Shown here: positions 38,996-48,906 of the stretch, in pieces
Layout: each line of letters opens with the position of its first letter
Position numbering within the stretch: position 1 is the stretch's first letter
Origin: Mycobacterium sp. Root265
GTDB lineage: Bacteria; Actinomycetota; Actinomycetes; Mycobacteriales; Mycobacteriaceae
Assembly: GCF_001428895.1 (NCBI RefSeq)
Contig: NZ_LMJA01000002.1
Coordinates: forward strand, 232,183 to 296,182
DNA: 64,000 bases
Reading direction: 5' to 3'
Translations under genes and position numbers: made by a program
Notes under the pieces: model-generated
Seen by the model: the letters and a program-made list of their open reading frames with translations, nothing else
The model's database searches: none
What the model was told of the DNA's origin: nothing

Positions 38996-40165
38996 GTGTC
39001 GGAATTGGTCAAGACCCCACAGGTTGTCATTGATGACGCGGAGATCTTCGCGGCCCACGAGGGTGGCAAACTCTCGGTCGAATTGAAGGAACCGCTGGAC
39101 ACCCAGCGCGCACTCTCCATCGCCTACACCCCGGGTGTCGCTCAGGTCAGCCGCGCCATCGCCGCCGATGCGACGCTGGCCAAGAAGTACACCTGGGCGA
39201 ACCGTCTGGTGGCCGTGGTCAGCGACGGCAGCGCGGTGCTCGGCCTCGGCGATATCGGCCCCGCGGCTTCGCTCCCGGTCATGGAGGGCAAGAGCGCGTT
39301 GTTCAAGACCTTCGGTGGGCTGAACTCCATCCCGATCGTGCTGGACACCAAGGATCCCGACGAGATCGTCGAGACGCTGATCCGGCTGCGGCCCACGTTC
39401 GGCGCGGTGAACCTGGAAGACATCTCCGCACCGCGGTGCTTCGAGATCGAGCGACGCGTCATCGAGGCACTGGACTGCCCGGTCATGCACGACGATCAGC
39501 ACGGCACCGCCATCGTGGTGCTCGCCGCACTGCTCGGTGCGGTCAAGGTGCTCGACCGCGACATCCACGACCTGAAGGTCGTGGTCTCCGGTGCCGGTGC
39601 GGCCGGGGTGGCCTGCACCAACATCCTGCTCAACAGCGGGATCAGCGACATCGTCGTGCTGGACAGCAAGGGCATCGTGGAGAGCGGTCGCAGCGACCTC
39701 AACTCCTTCAAGGCCGAACTGGCCCAGCGCACCAACCCGCGCGGACTCACCGGCGGCGTGGCCGAGGCGCTCACCGGCGCCGACGTCTTCCTCGGCGTCT
39801 CCGCCGGTCTGGTGCCCGAGGAGTTCATCGCGACGATGGCGCCCAATGGCATCGTGTTTGCGCTGTCGAACCCCGACCCGGAGATCCATCCCGACGCCGC
39901 ACGTAAGTACGCAGCGGTGGTGGCCACCGGTCGCAGCGACTTCCCGAACCAGATCAACAATGTGCTGGCCTTCCCCGGTGTGTTCCGGGGTGCGCTGGAC
40001 GCCGGTGCGCGCCGCATCACCGAGGAGATGAAAGTCGCTGCCGCGCATGCGATCTTCTCGGTCGTGGGCGACGATCTCGCGACCGACCACATCGTGCCGA
40101 GCGCGCTGGACCCGCGGGTGGGTCCCGCGGTGGCCGCTGCGGTCGCGGAAGCCTCCGGCGTCTGA
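38996..40165 (+). CDS. NAD(P)-dependent malic enzyme
   Basis: 389 residues, oxidative decarboxylation of malate to pyruvate. Malic N-domain: LSIAYTPGVAQVSRAIAADA, VAVVSDGSAVLGLGDIGPAA. Metal/substrate sites: NLEDISAPRCFEIERRVIEA, CPVMHDDQHGTAIVVLAAL. NAD domain: VVSGAGAAGVACTNILLNSG, and VFALSNPDPEIHPDAARKYA. The short (~390) form fits the bacterial NAD-type family. GTG 38996 is preferred over 38987 because TAACGT (38983-38988) lies 7 bases before it, the leaderless spacing. In M. tuberculosis this position holds malate dehydrogenase as I remember. Feeds pyruvate from the TCA cycle. Confidence 0.88.
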   Translation: MSELVKTPQVVIDDAEIFAAHEGGKLSVELKEPLDTQRALSIAYTPGVAQVSRAIAADATLAKKYTWANRLVAVVSDGSAVLGLGDIGPAASLPVMEGKSALFKTFGGLNSIPIVLDTKDPDEIVETLIRLRPTFGAVNLEDISAPRCFEIERRVIEALDCPVMHDDQHGTAIVVLAALLGAVKVLDRDIHDLKVVVSGAGAAGVACTNILLNSGISDIVVLDSKGIVESGRSDLNSFKAELAQRTNPRGLTGGVAEALTGADVFLGVSAGLVPEEFIATMAPNGIVFALSNPDPEIHPDAARKYAAVVATGRSDFPNQINNVLAFPGVFRGALDAGARRITEEMKVAAAHAIFSVVGDDLATDHIVPSALDPRVGPAVAAAVAEASGV

Positions 40166-40178
40166 GATCCGGTCGACG

Positions 40179-41006
40179 ATGCGGCGGTGGGCAGTCGCGC
40201 TGGTCGCGCTGCTGATCGCCGGCTGTGGCGGGCAGGCGCCGCCCCCGCCGTCGGTGTCGGTCGGTGCCGACGGGCAGTCGGCGCTGCTGGCGCACCTGTA
40301 TGCCGCCGCGTTGCGCTATTACGGCAGCCCGGCGCATGTGCAGAACACGCCGGATCCGTTGGCGGCGCTGGATTCCGGCGAGATCGATGTGGCCCCGGCG
40401 TTCACTGGTGACGTCCTGACCCGGTTCGCCCCCGACGCCGCGGCACGGTCGGCGGCGCAGGTGTATCGCGCCATGGTCGGAGCACTGCCCGAAGGGTTGG
40501 GCGCCGGTGACTATGCCGACGGCACATCGGACAAGCCGGTCGTCGCGGTGACCGCGCCGACCGCCGCGAAGTGGGAGGCCGGTGACGTCACCGCGCTGAT
40601 CGCCCGCTGCGATTCGCTGAAACCCGGCGCGGTGGAAGGGACGCGGCTACCGGAGTCGTTCGGCACCTGCACACCACCGGCCTCCGAGGAGTTCCCGGAC
40701 GCCGAGGTGCTGTGGGCGGCGCTGCGCAGCGGTCAGATCGACATCGCCTGGACGTCGGCGGCGGCCCCCGATTTCCCGGAGGACCTGACCATGCTGTCGG
40801 ACCGGACTGCGCTGATCCGCGCCGAGAACGTGGTGCCGGTTTTCCGCCGGAACACCTTGAGCCAGACGCAGTTACGTTCGGTCAACGAATTGGCCGGAGT
40901 GCTCGACACCGATGCGCTGGCGCAGATGCGCGCCGAGGTGGCCGGTGGGGCCGAGCCGGGGGCGGTGGCCAGTGCCTGGCTGGACGCCCACCCGCTCGGT
41001 CACTAG
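40179..41006 (+). CDS. lpqZ: Substrate-binding lipoprotein LpqZ
   Basis: 275 residues. Signal peptide MRRWAVALVALLIAGCGGQ with the lipobox cysteine at residue 16. The mature protein looks like an OpuAC/ProX-type (osmoprotectant) solute-binding fold: LDSGEIDVAPAFTGDVLTRF, KPVVAVTAPTAAKWEAGDVT, LWAALRSGQIDIAWTSAAAP, RNTLSQTQLRSVNELAGVLD. No ABC permease or ATPase lies nearby, so its transporter partner is elsewhere. Corresponds to Rv1244. ATG 40179 starts 13 bases after the malic enzyme stop, so both may be co-transcribed; the convergent SDR stop follows directly. Confidence 0.88.
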   Translation: MRRWAVALVALLIAGCGGQAPPPPSVSVGADGQSALLAHLYAAALRYYGSPAHVQNTPDPLAALDSGEIDVAPAFTGDVLTRFAPDAAARSAAQVYRAMVGALPEGLGAGDYADGTSDKPVVAVTAPTAAKWEAGDVTALIARCDSLKPGAVEGTRLPESFGTCTPPASEEFPDAEVLWAALRSGQIDIAWTSAAAPDFPEDLTMLSDRTALIRAENVVPVFRRNTLSQTQLRSVNELAGVLDTDALAQMRAEVAGGAEPGAVASAWLDAHPLGH

Positions 41007-41831
41007 TCACTTCGGGATGAGGCCGTTGGCCACCGTCGAGAACAGCTTCTGATAGCCCGAACCGGTGATCCGCACGAACACGTCGAGGATCTTCGCGTCG
41101 GCGCCGACGAGGACCCGGGCGCGGTCCTTGCGGACGGCTTCCAGGATGATCTTGGCGGCCTTCTCCGGGCTGGTCTTGGCGAGCTTCTTGTCGAACGCGT
41201 TGGCCATCTTCTGCACGTCGATGCCTTCGGCGGCGGTGGCGTTGCGCGCGATCGCGGTCTTGATGCCGCCCGGATGCACGCAGGTCACCTTGACCGGGTG
41301 CTTGGCCACGGCCATCTCCTGGCGCAGGGCCTCGGTGAAGCCGCGCACCGCGAACTTCGCCGAGTTGTACGCGGCCTGGCCGGGCACCGAGAAGATGCCG
41401 AAGAGGCTGGAGACGTTCACGACGTGACCGTCGCCGGACTCGATCAGGTGCGGCAGGAAGGACTTGGTGCCGTTGACGACGCCCCAGAAGTCGACGTCCA
41501 TCACGCGCTCGATGTCCTTGTAGGAGCTGACCTCGACGTCACCGCTGTAGGCGATGCCGGCGTTGTTGTAGATCTGGTTGACCTTGCCGAAGTGTTGCTT
41601 GACCGAGTCGGCATAGATCTCGAAGGCCTCCCGCTCGGTGACGTCGAGGCGGTCGGCCTTGACCTCCACACCGATGGCCTTCAGCCGCTCCTCGGTGACG
41701 GCCAGGCCTTCGGTGTCGACATCGCTGATCGCCAGCTTGGCGCCCGAACGGCCGAGCTCGACGGCCAGGGCCTGCCCGATGCCCGATCCTGCCCCCGTGA
41801 CGACGGCAACTTTCCCGGCGAAGCCCTCCAT
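41007..41831 (-). CDS. Short-chain dehydrogenase/reductase (Rv1245c-like), possible internal start
   Basis: 274 residues, the 3' part of the hydrolase-SDR frame. Rossmann motif VVTGAGSGIGQALAVELGRS at the N-terminus, DVTEREAFEIYADSV, NNAG in YNNAGIAYSGDVEV, catalytic Ser/Tyr/Lys in VNVSSLFGIFSVPG and AAYNSAKFAVRGFTEALRQE. Matches Rv1245c in M. tuberculosis, which is a separate gene. The ATG at 41831 is preceded by AGGAG at 8 bases, so it can be made on its own. NAD(P)-dependent, substrate unknown. Confidence 0.8.
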   Translation of the reverse strand: MEGFAGKVAVVTGAGSGIGQALAVELGRSGAKLAISDVDTEGLAVTEERLKAIGVEVKADRLDVTEREAFEIYADSVKQHFGKVNQIYNNAGIAYSGDVEVSSYKDIERVMDVDFWGVVNGTKSFLPHLIESGDGHVVNVSSLFGIFSVPGQAAYNSAKFAVRGFTEALRQEMAVAKHPVKVTCVHPGGIKTAIARNATAAEGIDVQKMANAFDKKLAKTSPEKAAKIILEAVRKDRARVLVGADAKILDVFVRITGSGYQKLFSTVANGLIPK

Positions 41832-42746
41832 GCGCACACTCCTGTCGTGACCAACTGTTGCTCGATTGCGTTCGACCTTAGCCGTTACCGGCGGTACCGA
41901 TGCCGACAGGGTCGGCCCGTTCTCCACGAACGCGGTGACGAGGTCGGCGAACTCGTCGGGCCGCTCGATCTGTGGCATGTGCCCGGTGCCGGCGAACAGA
42001 TGGACCTGGGCGCCGGGGAACTGCCGCCGGGCCGCCTCCAGGTGTGCCGCGGGCAGGATGCGGTCGCGCTCACCCCAGATCACCAGGGTGGGCCGGGGAT
42101 GCGCGGCCACCGCGGCCAGCAGCGCGTCACGCCACTGCGCCCGTACCCCGCGGGCGGTGCCGAGATGGTTGGCGATCTCGTAGAGGAACGCCCCGGTGCC
42201 GGGCTGCGCGGCGATGCGCAGCGCGTGCTCGACGCGCTCGCGGGTGGCCAGCGCCGGATCGGCGAAGATCCGGCGTTCCATCAGCCGGGTGCCGGCCGGG
42301 GTGCTGTGGGTTGCGGCATAACGGCCCAGCCCGGGCAGCGACAACATCCGCAGCAGCGGGGTGACCTCGGCGCCGAAGCCGGCGCTGTTGACCAGGGTAA
42401 GGCTGGCCACCCGGTCGGGGTGGGACGCCAGCAGCTGCATGGCGACCGCCCCGCCGAGCGAATTGCCGATGACGTGACACGGGCGGTTCTCGCCGAGTTC
42501 GGCGAGGGTGCCGGCCACCCCGTCGGCCAGTGCCACCAGATCGGCGGGCCCGTCGCGGCGTGCCGAGAACCCGAACCCCGGTTGGTCCGGAGCGATCACA
42601 TAGAAGCGCCGCGACAGCCGCTCCACCTGCTCGGACCAGTCCTCGAGGCTGCGCGAGATGCCGTGCAACACCAGCACCGGCGTGTTCTCGGGGTCACCTG
42701 CTGTCTGAACCCGGACGGCACGGTCATCGACAGTCAGAAGGTGCAT
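41007..42746 (-). CDS. Alpha/beta hydrolase fused in frame to a short-chain dehydrogenase
   Basis: 579 residues with no stop between the two domains. The N-terminal alpha/beta hydrolase (~1-285) has LVLHGISRSLEDWSEQVERL, nucleophile elbow VIGNSLGGAVAMQLL (Ser), the acid in VIWGERDRIL and the catalytic His in GTGHMPQIERPDEF. After a linker (ENGPTLSASVPP...) the SDR part begins at MEGFAGKVAVVTGAGSGIGQ. The ATG at 42746 (MHLLTVDD) has little ribosome binding site; an earlier start at 42800 is possible. The SDR part has its own ribosome binding site and start at 41831, so both a fusion and separate SDR are plausible. EphD has a similar layout but a different SDR. Confidence 0.7.
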   Translation of the reverse strand: MHLLTVDDRAVRVQTAGDPENTPVLVLHGISRSLEDWSEQVERLSRRFYVIAPDQPGFGFSARRDGPADLVALADGVAGTLAELGENRPCHVIGNSLGGAVAMQLLASHPDRVASLTLVNSAGFGAEVTPLLRMLSLPGLGRYAATHSTPAGTRLMERRIFADPALATRERVEHALRIAAQPGTGAFLYEIANHLGTARGVRAQWRDALLAAVAAHPRPTLVIWGERDRILPAAHLEAARRQFPGAQVHLFAGTGHMPQIERPDEFADLVTAFVENGPTLSASVPPVTAKVERNRATVGHDRSVRMEGFAGKVAVVTGAGSGIGQALAVELGRSGAKLAISDVDTEGLAVTEERLKAIGVEVKADRLDVTEREAFEIYADSVKQHFGKVNQIYNNAGIAYSGDVEVSSYKDIERVMDVDFWGVVNGTKSFLPHLIESGDGHVVNVSSLFGIFSVPGQAAYNSAKFAVRGFTEALRQEMAVAKHPVKVTCVHPGGIKTAIARNATAAEGIDVQKMANAFDKKLAKTSPEKAAKIILEAVRKDRARVLVGADAKILDVFVRITGSGYQKLFSTVANGLIPK

Positions 42747-42869
42747 CCGATCATGATGTGACGACCGTCTCGCGATGCCCAGTGGCAGAACGCATCCCAT
42801 TGGTTGCTCGGTGGTGCACTTTGTGCGTTGCGCTGTAACGAAGCCTGCGCGCGCAGCGATGCCCCCACC

Positions 42870-43226
42870 ATGATGCGTTTGCGATTCGCGGTTGCCGCCG
42901 GTGCTGTCTTGTCCGCCGGTCTGCTGGCCGCCGCCCCCGCCCAGGCCGATCCGGCCGGCGACTTCCTGAACACCCTGGACGGCTCGGGCCTGAGCGGTAT
43001 CAACCCGGCCGATGCCGTCTCGGCGGGACAGTCGGTGTGCCCGATGCTGGCCGACGGGGGTCAGAACCTCGCCGACGTCGCCGGGCAGGTCTCGGACACG
43101 ATCGGGCGTCCCATCGGGCCGGCCACCATGTTCACCGGGTTCGCGATCTCGGCGTTCTGCCCCGGAGCGATGACATCGCTGGCCAATGGTGAGTCGCCGA
43201 TCCCGCTGGGACTGCTCGGCTTCTGA
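42870..43226 (+). CDS. DUF732 small secreted protein
   Basis: 118 residues, signal peptide LRFAVAAGAVLSAGLLAAAP ending AQA, then ADPAGDFLNTLDGSGLSGIN and GQSVCPMLADGGQNLADV with a second Cys in AISAFCPGAMTSL, the pattern of DUF732. The cysteines likely form a disulfide. ATG 42870 (two adjacent ATGs) follows no clear ribosome binding site. DUF732 proteins are common secreted mycobacterial proteins of unknown role. Divergent from the hydrolase gene. Confidence 0.78.
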   Translation: MMRLRFAVAAGAVLSAGLLAAAPAQADPAGDFLNTLDGSGLSGINPADAVSAGQSVCPMLADGGQNLADVAGQVSDTIGRPIGPATMFTGFAISAFCPGAMTSLANGESPIPLGLLGF

Positions 43227-43245
43227 CCCCTGAGGTCACCACCGC

Positions 43246-43890
43246 TCAGGACGCGCCGGCGAGATCCATCTCGGGCGGCGTGCTGCCGCTGATCGCCTGC
43301 GAGATGAAGCTGCGTGTGGTCAGCGGTCCACCGAACTGTTGCAACAATCCGCCCTGATCGTTGCGGCCGAGATCGACCGCCTCGAACCCGAGCGTTTCGA
43401 TCAGCCCGGCGACCTGTGCGTTGGCGTCGGAATGATTGCCGGATACGAACAGCACCCGGCGACCGCCGTTGCCGTCACCGGGTTCACGGGCGAGCACCTT
43501 GGCCCAGGTGTGACCGAACGCCTTGACCACCCGGCCGTTGACGGCCCAGTCCTGCACCACATCCGAGGATGCACGTCCGCCGAGGTCGGCGGGGGAGAAG
43601 TCGGTGTAGTCGATGGCGTTCGTCGCGTCGACGATGATGCGCCCACCCCAGTCGGGGACCTGCTCCACCAACCCCTGCACGGCTTCGAACGGGACGGCGA
43701 GCACCACGACGTCGGCCGTCAGGGCCTCGGCGACCGCGGTCGGCGCAATGTGCGAGCCCAACCGCTCGGCCAGCGGCGCCACCGACTCGGGGCCCCGTGA
43801 ACCGGCGACGGCGACATCGATTCCGGTGCGGGCGAATTGAGTGGCGACAGCCGAGCCGATGTTGCCCGAGCCGATGATCGAATAGTTCAC
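43246..43890 (-). CDS. NADPH-dependent F420 reductase-like protein
   Basis: 214 residues. A Rossmann fold at the very start, IIGSGNIGSAVATQFARTGI, followed by VVVLAVPFEAVQGLVEQVPD, IVDATNAIDYTDFSPAD, and VKAFGHTWAKVLAREPGDGN, as in F420H2:NADP oxidoreductases (Fno) and their paralogues. C-terminal LGFEAVDLGRNDQGGLLQQ completes the fold. Whether it reduces F420 or uses another substrate cannot be told from sequence. Separated from kgd by a terminator. ATG 43890. Confidence 0.82.
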   Translation of the reverse strand: MNYSIIGSGNIGSAVATQFARTGIDVAVAGSRGPESVAPLAERLGSHIAPTAVAEALTADVVVLAVPFEAVQGLVEQVPDWGGRIIVDATNAIDYTDFSPADLGGRASSDVVQDWAVNGRVVKAFGHTWAKVLAREPGDGNGGRRVLFVSGNHSDANAQVAGLIETLGFEAVDLGRNDQGGLLQQFGGPLTTRSFISQAISGSTPPEMDLAGAS

Positions 43891-43990
43891 GCGCGTGCCT
43901 CTCCTGGTCGTGATGTCCGCGCGAGACCGCGTCGGGCAGCATCTACAAGCGATCCGCCGGCCCGGCTATTCCGGGGCCGTCGCCGGCACG

Positions 43991-44026
43991 AAAAAGGGGC
44001 GGGATCCCCTTTCGGAATCCCGCCCC
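43991..44026 (-). terminator. Rho-independent terminator of kgd
   Basis: A perfect 10-bp stem, GGGGCGGGAT (43996-44005) with ATCCCGCCCC (44017-44026), and on the minus strand five Ts right after it (43991-43995). It lies 21 bases behind the kgd stop at 44047. Confidence 0.8.
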
Positions 44027-44046
44027 ATTCTCTGGTCCGAACGAGA

Positions 44047-47000
44047 TTACGGCGCGAACGCCTCGTCGATGATCTCCTGCTGCTCGACCGCGTGCACCTT
44101 CGAGGAACCCGAGGACGGAGCCGACATCGCCCGCCGGGAGATCCGCTTGATCCCGGTCAGCTTCTCCGGCAACAACTCCGGCAGCGAGAGCCCGAACGTC
44201 GGCCAGGCACCCTGGTTGGCCGGCTCCTCCTGCACCCAGAAGAACTGCGACACATTGGGGTACTCGTCGAGCGTGGCGGCCAGCCGGCGCCGCGGCAGCG
44301 GGTAGAGCTGCTCGATGCGGATGATCGCCACGTCGTCGCGCTTCTCCTTGGCCTTGCGGGCCACCAGCTCGTAGTAGATCTTGCCGCTGGTGAGCAGCAC
44401 CCGCTTCACCGTGGACCGTTCGCCGATGCCCTCTTCGTAGGTGGGCTCCTCGAGCACCGAGCGGAACTTGATCTCGGTGAAGTCCTTGACCTCGCTGACC
44501 GCAGCCTTGTTGCGCAGCATCGACTTCGGGGTGAAGACGATCAGCGGCCGGTGGATACCGTCGAGGGCGTGCCTGCGCAGCAGGTGGAAATAGTTCGCCG
44601 GGGTCGAAGGCATCGCCACGGTCATCGAACCCTCGGCGCACACCTGCAGGAAGCGTTCGATGCGCCCCGACGTGTGGTCGGGTCCCTGGCCCTCGTGGCC
44701 GTGCGGCAGCAGCAGCACGACGTCGGAGAGCTGGCCCCACTTTGCCTCACCGGAGGAGATGAACTCGTCGATGATGGACTGTGCGCCGTTGACGAAGTCG
44801 CCGAACTGGGCCTCCCACAACACGATCGCCTCGGGGTTGCCCACCGAGTAGCCGTATTCGAAGCCCACCGCCGCGAACTCGGACAACGCCGAGTCGTAGA
44901 CCATGAAGCGTCCACCGGTCGGGTTGCCGTCGGCATCCGCGGTCAGCAGATCCAGCGGTGTGAACTCGGTGCCGGTCTTGCGGTCGATGATCACCGCGTG
45001 CCGCTGGGTGAACGTGCCACGCCGGACGTCCTGGCCGGTGAACCGAACCGTCTTGCCTTCGGAGACAAGCGATCCCAGTGCCAGCAGCTCGCCGAACGCC
45101 CAGTCCACCTTGCCTTCGTAGGCCATCTCGCGGCGCTTCTCCAGCACAGGCTGCACCCGGGGATGGACGTTGAAGCCCTCCGGCGCGGCCAGGTGCGCGT
45201 CACCGATCCGGGCTAGTACCGACTTATCGACGGCGGTGTTCAGCCCCTTCGGGGTCTGCTGGTCTGATTCCACCGATTCACTCGGCTCGATCTCGTGCTT
45301 CTCCAGCTCGCGGACCTCGTTGAACACCCGCTCCAGTTGGCCCTGGTAGTCGCGTAGCGCGTCTTCGGCCTCCTTCATCGAGATGTCACCACGGCCGATC
45401 AGCGCCTCGGTGTAGGTCTTGCGGACACCGCGCTTGGTGTCGATCACGTCGTACATGCCGGGCTGCGTCATCGACGGGTCATCGCCCTCGTTGTGCCCGC
45501 GACGGCGGTAGCACAGCATGTCGATGACGACGTCCTTGCCGAACTGCTGCCGGAAGTCCATGGCCAACTTGGCCACCCAGACGCAGGCCTCGGGATCGTC
45601 ACCGTTGACGTGGAAGATCGGCGCGCCGACCATCTTCGCGACGTCGGTGCAGTACTCGCTGGACCGCGAGTCGTGCGGTGACGTGGTGAAGCCGATCTGG
45701 TTGTTGACGATGATGTGGATGGTTCCGCCGGTGCGGTACCCACGCAGCAGCGCCAGGTTCAGGGTCTCGGCGACCACACCCTGGCCGGCGAACGCGGCGT
45801 CACCGTGCAGCATCATCGGCACCACCGAGAACGCCTCGTGCTCCTCGGGGGAGGCGAAGTCGATCAGATCCTGCTTGGCGCGGACCAGGCCCTCCAGCAC
45901 CGGGTCGACGGCCTCCAGGTGCGACGGGTTGGCCACCAGCGACACCGCAATGTCGTTGTCCCCGAACATCTGCAGGTAGGTGCCGGTGGCGCCGAGGTGG
46001 TACTTGACGTCGCCGGAGCCGTGCGCCTGCGACGGATTGAGGTTGCCCTCGAACTCGCCGAAGATCTGCGAGTAGGGCTTGCCCACGATGTTCGCCAGCA
46101 CGTTGAGCCGGCCGCGGTGCGGCATGGCGATGACGACCTCGTCGAGTCCGTGCTCGGCGGCCTGATCGATCGCGGCGTCCATCATCGGGATGACGGTCTC
46201 CGCGCCCTCCAATGAGAAGCGCTTCTGCCCGACGTACTTCGTCTGCAGGAACGTCTCGAAGGCTTCGGCCGCGTTGAGCTTGGACAGGATGTACTTCTGC
46301 TCGGCGACGGTCGGCTTGTCGTGCTTGGTCTCGACGCGCTCCTGAATCCACTTCTGCTGCTCGGGCTCCAGGATGTGGGTGTACTCCACGCCGGCGTGCC
46401 GGCAGTAGGCGTCGCGCAGGACCGAGAGCACGTCGCGCAGCTTCTTGTACTCGGCGCCGGCGAAACCGTCGACCTTGAACTCGCGATCCAGATCCCACAG
46501 CGTCAGGCCGTGGGTCAGCACGTCGAGGTCCGGGTGGCTGCGGAAGCGGGTCTTGTCCAGCCGCAGCGGGTCGATATCGGCCATCAGGTGACCGCGGTTG
46601 CGGTAGGCCGCGATGAGCTCGATGATCCGGGCGTTCTTGTCGAAGATCGAGTCCGGGTTGTCGATGCGCCAGCGGACCGGCTCGTACGGGATCCCCAGCT
46701 CCATGAAGATCTCGTCGTAGAACTCGTCGTCGAGAAGCAGCGTGTGGATGGTGCGCAGGAAATCGCCGGACTCCGCACCCTGGATGATGCGGTGGTCATA
46801 GGTCGACGTCAGGGTGATCAGCTTGCCGACGCCGAGCTCGGCGATGCGTTCCTCGCTGGCGCCCTGGAACTCGGCCGGGTACTCCATGGCGCCGGCGCCG
46901 ATGATCGCACCCTGGCCGCGCATCAGGCGGGGCACCGAGTGCACGGTGCCGATGGTGCCCGGGTTGGTCAGCGAGATGGTCACGCCGCCGAAGTCCTCGG

Positions 47001-47823
47001 CGGTCAGCTTGCCGTCGCGGGCGCGCCGCACGATGTCCTCGTAGGCCGCGATGAACTGGCCGAACTTCATCGTTTCGCACCGCTTGATGGCCGCGACGAC
47101 CAGCGTGCGGTTGCCGTCCTTGCCGGGCAGGTCGATGGCCAGGCCGAGGTTCGTGTGTGCGGGGGTGACGACGTTGGGCTTGCCGTCCACCTCGGCGAAG
47201 TGCCGGTTCAGGTTCGGGAACTTCTTGACCGCCTGCACGATGGCGTAGCCGAGCAGATGGGTGAAGCTGATCTTGCCGCCGCGGGTGCGCTTGAGGTGGT
47301 TGTTGATCACCACGCGGTTGTCGATCATCGCCTTGGCCGGGATGGCCCGCACGCTGGTGGCCGTGGGCACGTCCAGCGAGGCGTTCATGTTCTTGACGAC
47401 GGCGGCCGAAGCGCCGCGCAGCACGGTGTTCTCGTCGCCTTCGGCGGCGGGGGCAGCGGGTGCGGGCTTCTTGGCGGCCGGGGCGGGCTCGGCCTTCTTG
47501 GCCGGCGCGGAAGCCTTCGGCGTCGACGCTTCGGCCTTGGGGGCGGCCTTCGGTTCGGCCTTCGCCTCAGCCTTCGCGTCGGCCTTTGCCGGGGCGGGCT
47601 CGGCGGGCGCGGGCTTCGCGGGTGCGGCAGGCTTGGCGGGGGCGGTCTGCTTGGCCGCGGCGGGCTCGGACTTCTGGCCCGGGGTGTCAAGCGGTTCGGG
47701 GGCGTAGTCCACCAGGAACTCGTGCCAACTCGGGTCCACCGACGAAGGATCCTCGCGGAATTTGCGATACATCTCTTCGACGAGCCACTCGTTCTGTCCA
47801 AAAGGTGATGGTGAACTGCTCAC
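44047..47823 (-). CDS. kgd: Multifunctional 2-oxoglutarate dehydrogenase E1/2-oxoglutarate decarboxylase
   Basis: 1258 residues from GTG 47823 ([20 protein letters not shown], the known mycobacterial N-terminus; the frame continues upstream as non-coding). A Pro/Ala/Lys-rich linker spans ~40-115. Then comes the E2-like acyltransferase domain (catalytic His in [16 protein letters not shown] near 342) and the thiamine diphosphate E1o domain with [17 protein letters not shown] near 567, [18 protein letters not shown] near 673 and [13 protein letters not shown]. Converts 2-oxoglutarate to succinyl-CoA or carboligation products at the TCA node, regulated in mycobacteria by GarA. Corresponds to Rv1248c. 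A good terminator follows. Confidence 0.95.
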   Translation of the reverse strand: MSSSPSPFGQNEWLVEEMYRKFREDPSSVDPSWHEFLVDYAPEPLDTPGQKSEPAAAKQTAPAKPAAPAKPAPAEPAPAKADAKAEAKAEPKAAPKAEASTPKASAPAKKAEPAPAAKKPAPAAPAAEGDENTVLRGASAAVVKNMNASLDVPTATSVRAIPAKAMIDNRVVINNHLKRTRGGKISFTHLLGYAIVQAVKKFPNLNRHFAEVDGKPNVVTPAHTNLGLAIDLPGKDGNRTLVVAAIKRCETMKFGQFIAAYEDIVRRARDGKLTAEDFGGVTISLTNPGTIGTVHSVPRLMRGQGAIIGAGAMEYPAEFQGASEERIAELGVGKLITLTSTYDHRIIQGAESGDFLRTIHTLLLDDEFYDEIFMELGIPYEPVRWRIDNPDSIFDKNARIIELIAAYRNRGHLMADIDPLRLDKTRFRSHPDLDVLTHGLTLWDLDREFKVDGFAGAEYKKLRDVLSVLRDAYCRHAGVEYTHILEPEQQKWIQERVETKHDKPTVAEQKYILSKLNAAEAFETFLQTKYVGQKRFSLEGAETVIPMMDAAIDQAAEHGLDEVVIAMPHRGRLNVLANIVGKPYSQIFGEFEGNLNPSQAHGSGDVKYHLGATGTYLQMFGDNDIAVSLVANPSHLEAVDPVLEGLVRAKQDLIDFASPEEHEAFSVVPMMLHGDAAFAGQGVVAETLNLALLRGYRTGGTIHIIVNNQIGFTTSPHDSRSSEYCTDVAKMVGAPIFHVNGDDPEACVWVAKLAMDFRQQFGKDVVIDMLCYRRRGHNEGDDPSMTQPGMYDVIDTKRGVRKTYTEALIGRGDISMKEAEDALRDYQGQLERVFNEVRELEKHEIEPSESVESDQQTPKGLNTAVDKSVLARIGDAHLAAPEGFNVHPRVQPVLEKRREMAYEGKVDWAFGELLALGSLVSEGKTVRFTGQDVRRGTFTQRHAVIIDRKTGTEFTPLDLLTADADGNPTGGRFMVYDSALSEFAAVGFEYGYSVGNPEAIVLWEAQFGDFVNGAQSIIDEFISSGEAKWGQLSDVVLLLPHGHEGQGPDHTSGRIERFLQVCAEGSMTVAMPSTPANYFHLLRRHALDGIHRPLIVFTPKSMLRNKAAVSEVKDFTEIKFRSVLEEPTYEEGIGERSTVKRVLLTSGKIYYELVARKAKEKRDDVAIIRIEQLYPLPRRRLAATLDEYPNVSQFFWVQEEPANQGAWPTFGLSLPELLPEKLTGIKRISRRAMSAPSSGSSKVHAVEQQEIIDEAFAP

Positions 47824-47967
47824 AGCAGCGTTTCGCCCCGATTCCGTCTGTCCCGGCAGGCGAAGTCCGGCGTCGCCCGCCCGCTGATTATTTACGGTTT
47901 CCCGCATTTGGCCGACTAAAGGCTACGCCTCAGAACACACCCTCACCACGAGAGTGTCACTTGTCAC

Positions 47968-48717
47968 TCACAGCTGGGCGGAGGGCAGCACGTGTAGGGT
48001 CGACGGCCACCTCGGCGGCGGGCTGCCGAACGCGAGGGCCGCATTCTTGACGATTCGCTTGCCCATCAACCGGTTACCGACGCCACCCACCACCGCGCCG
48101 ACTCCCACCGGCAGCAGTTTGCCGAACGCGATCGCCCCGCGCTTGAGGGCGTACTTCTTGACGAAGTACTTCAGCAACCGGTTGTTCAGCTGCGACACCG
48201 CGGGCAGCGGCAGCGTCGCGGCCCCGTCGGAGATCCATGCTCCGCTGGTACGACCGCCGCCGAGCAGATCGGCCACCGCACGCTTGCTGTCCTCGCCGAC
48301 GAGTACGGCCAGCACCAGCGCGCGGCGTCGCTCGCGATGATCGGCGGGGATGCCGTGCACCTCGGCGACCGCCAGCGCGAACACCGCCGTCGCTTCCAGG
48401 AACACCAGGGTCTCGCCGGCGACCGCGGACATCGCCACGAGCGTGCCGATACCCGGGAACGCGGCAGCCGAACCGACCGCGGCGCCGCTGGCCATCACCG
48501 CGGCCAGGTAGTGCTTCTCCAGCGAGGTGATGATCTCGGCCGGTGTGGCGTCGGGGCGCTGCTTGCGCAACCGGTCCACGTACGCGGTGACGGCCGGCGC
48601 CTGCAACCGGGTGCTGCGCTCCAGGATCTGGGACAGGGCCTTGGCGGCGGCACTGGGATCCTCGTCGGATCCCTCGCGGACCGCGGGCAGATTCTTGCTG
48701 CTGGACCGAGCGTTCAT
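47968..48717 (-). CDS. Conserved membrane protein (Rv1249c-like)
   Basis: 249 residues. An acidic/helical N-terminus (NARSSSKNLPAVREG, LERSTRLQAPAVTAYVDRL) precedes a Gly/Ala-rich hydrophobic segment MASGAAVGSAAAFPGIGTLV and SAVAGETLVFLEATAVFALA. The C-terminal half is basic with GKLLPVGVGAVVGGVGNRLM. ATG 48717 is supported by GGGAG 9 bases upstream and is preferred over a start 7 codons earlier. Corresponds to Rv1249c. Nothing in the sequence tells its function. Lies upstream of kgd on the same strand, 144 bases away. Confidence 0.75.
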   Translation of the reverse strand: MNARSSSKNLPAVREGSDEDPSAAAKALSQILERSTRLQAPAVTAYVDRLRKQRPDATPAEIITSLEKHYLAAVMASGAAVGSAAAFPGIGTLVAMSAVAGETLVFLEATAVFALAVAEVHGIPADHRERRRALVLAVLVGEDSKRAVADLLGGGRTSGAWISDGAATLPLPAVSQLNNRLLKYFVKKYALKRGAIAFGKLLPVGVGAVVGGVGNRLMGKRIVKNAALAFGSPPPRWPSTLHVLPSAQL

Positions 48718-48906
48718 CGGTGGTTTCTCCCATCGCATCCCTGGGATCGGCTCCCACGGTGCCTGTCGAATACCCAGGTTAGTGTCCGTTCAACGAGTGG
48801 GGGTCCAGTCCGCGTGCCCGCCCGCACAGTGACGGCGGTCACTGGCCGACCGGGAAGAAAATGCGGCGGTGCGACGCTGGCCATAGTCGTGGCAACATCC
48901 CTGGGC

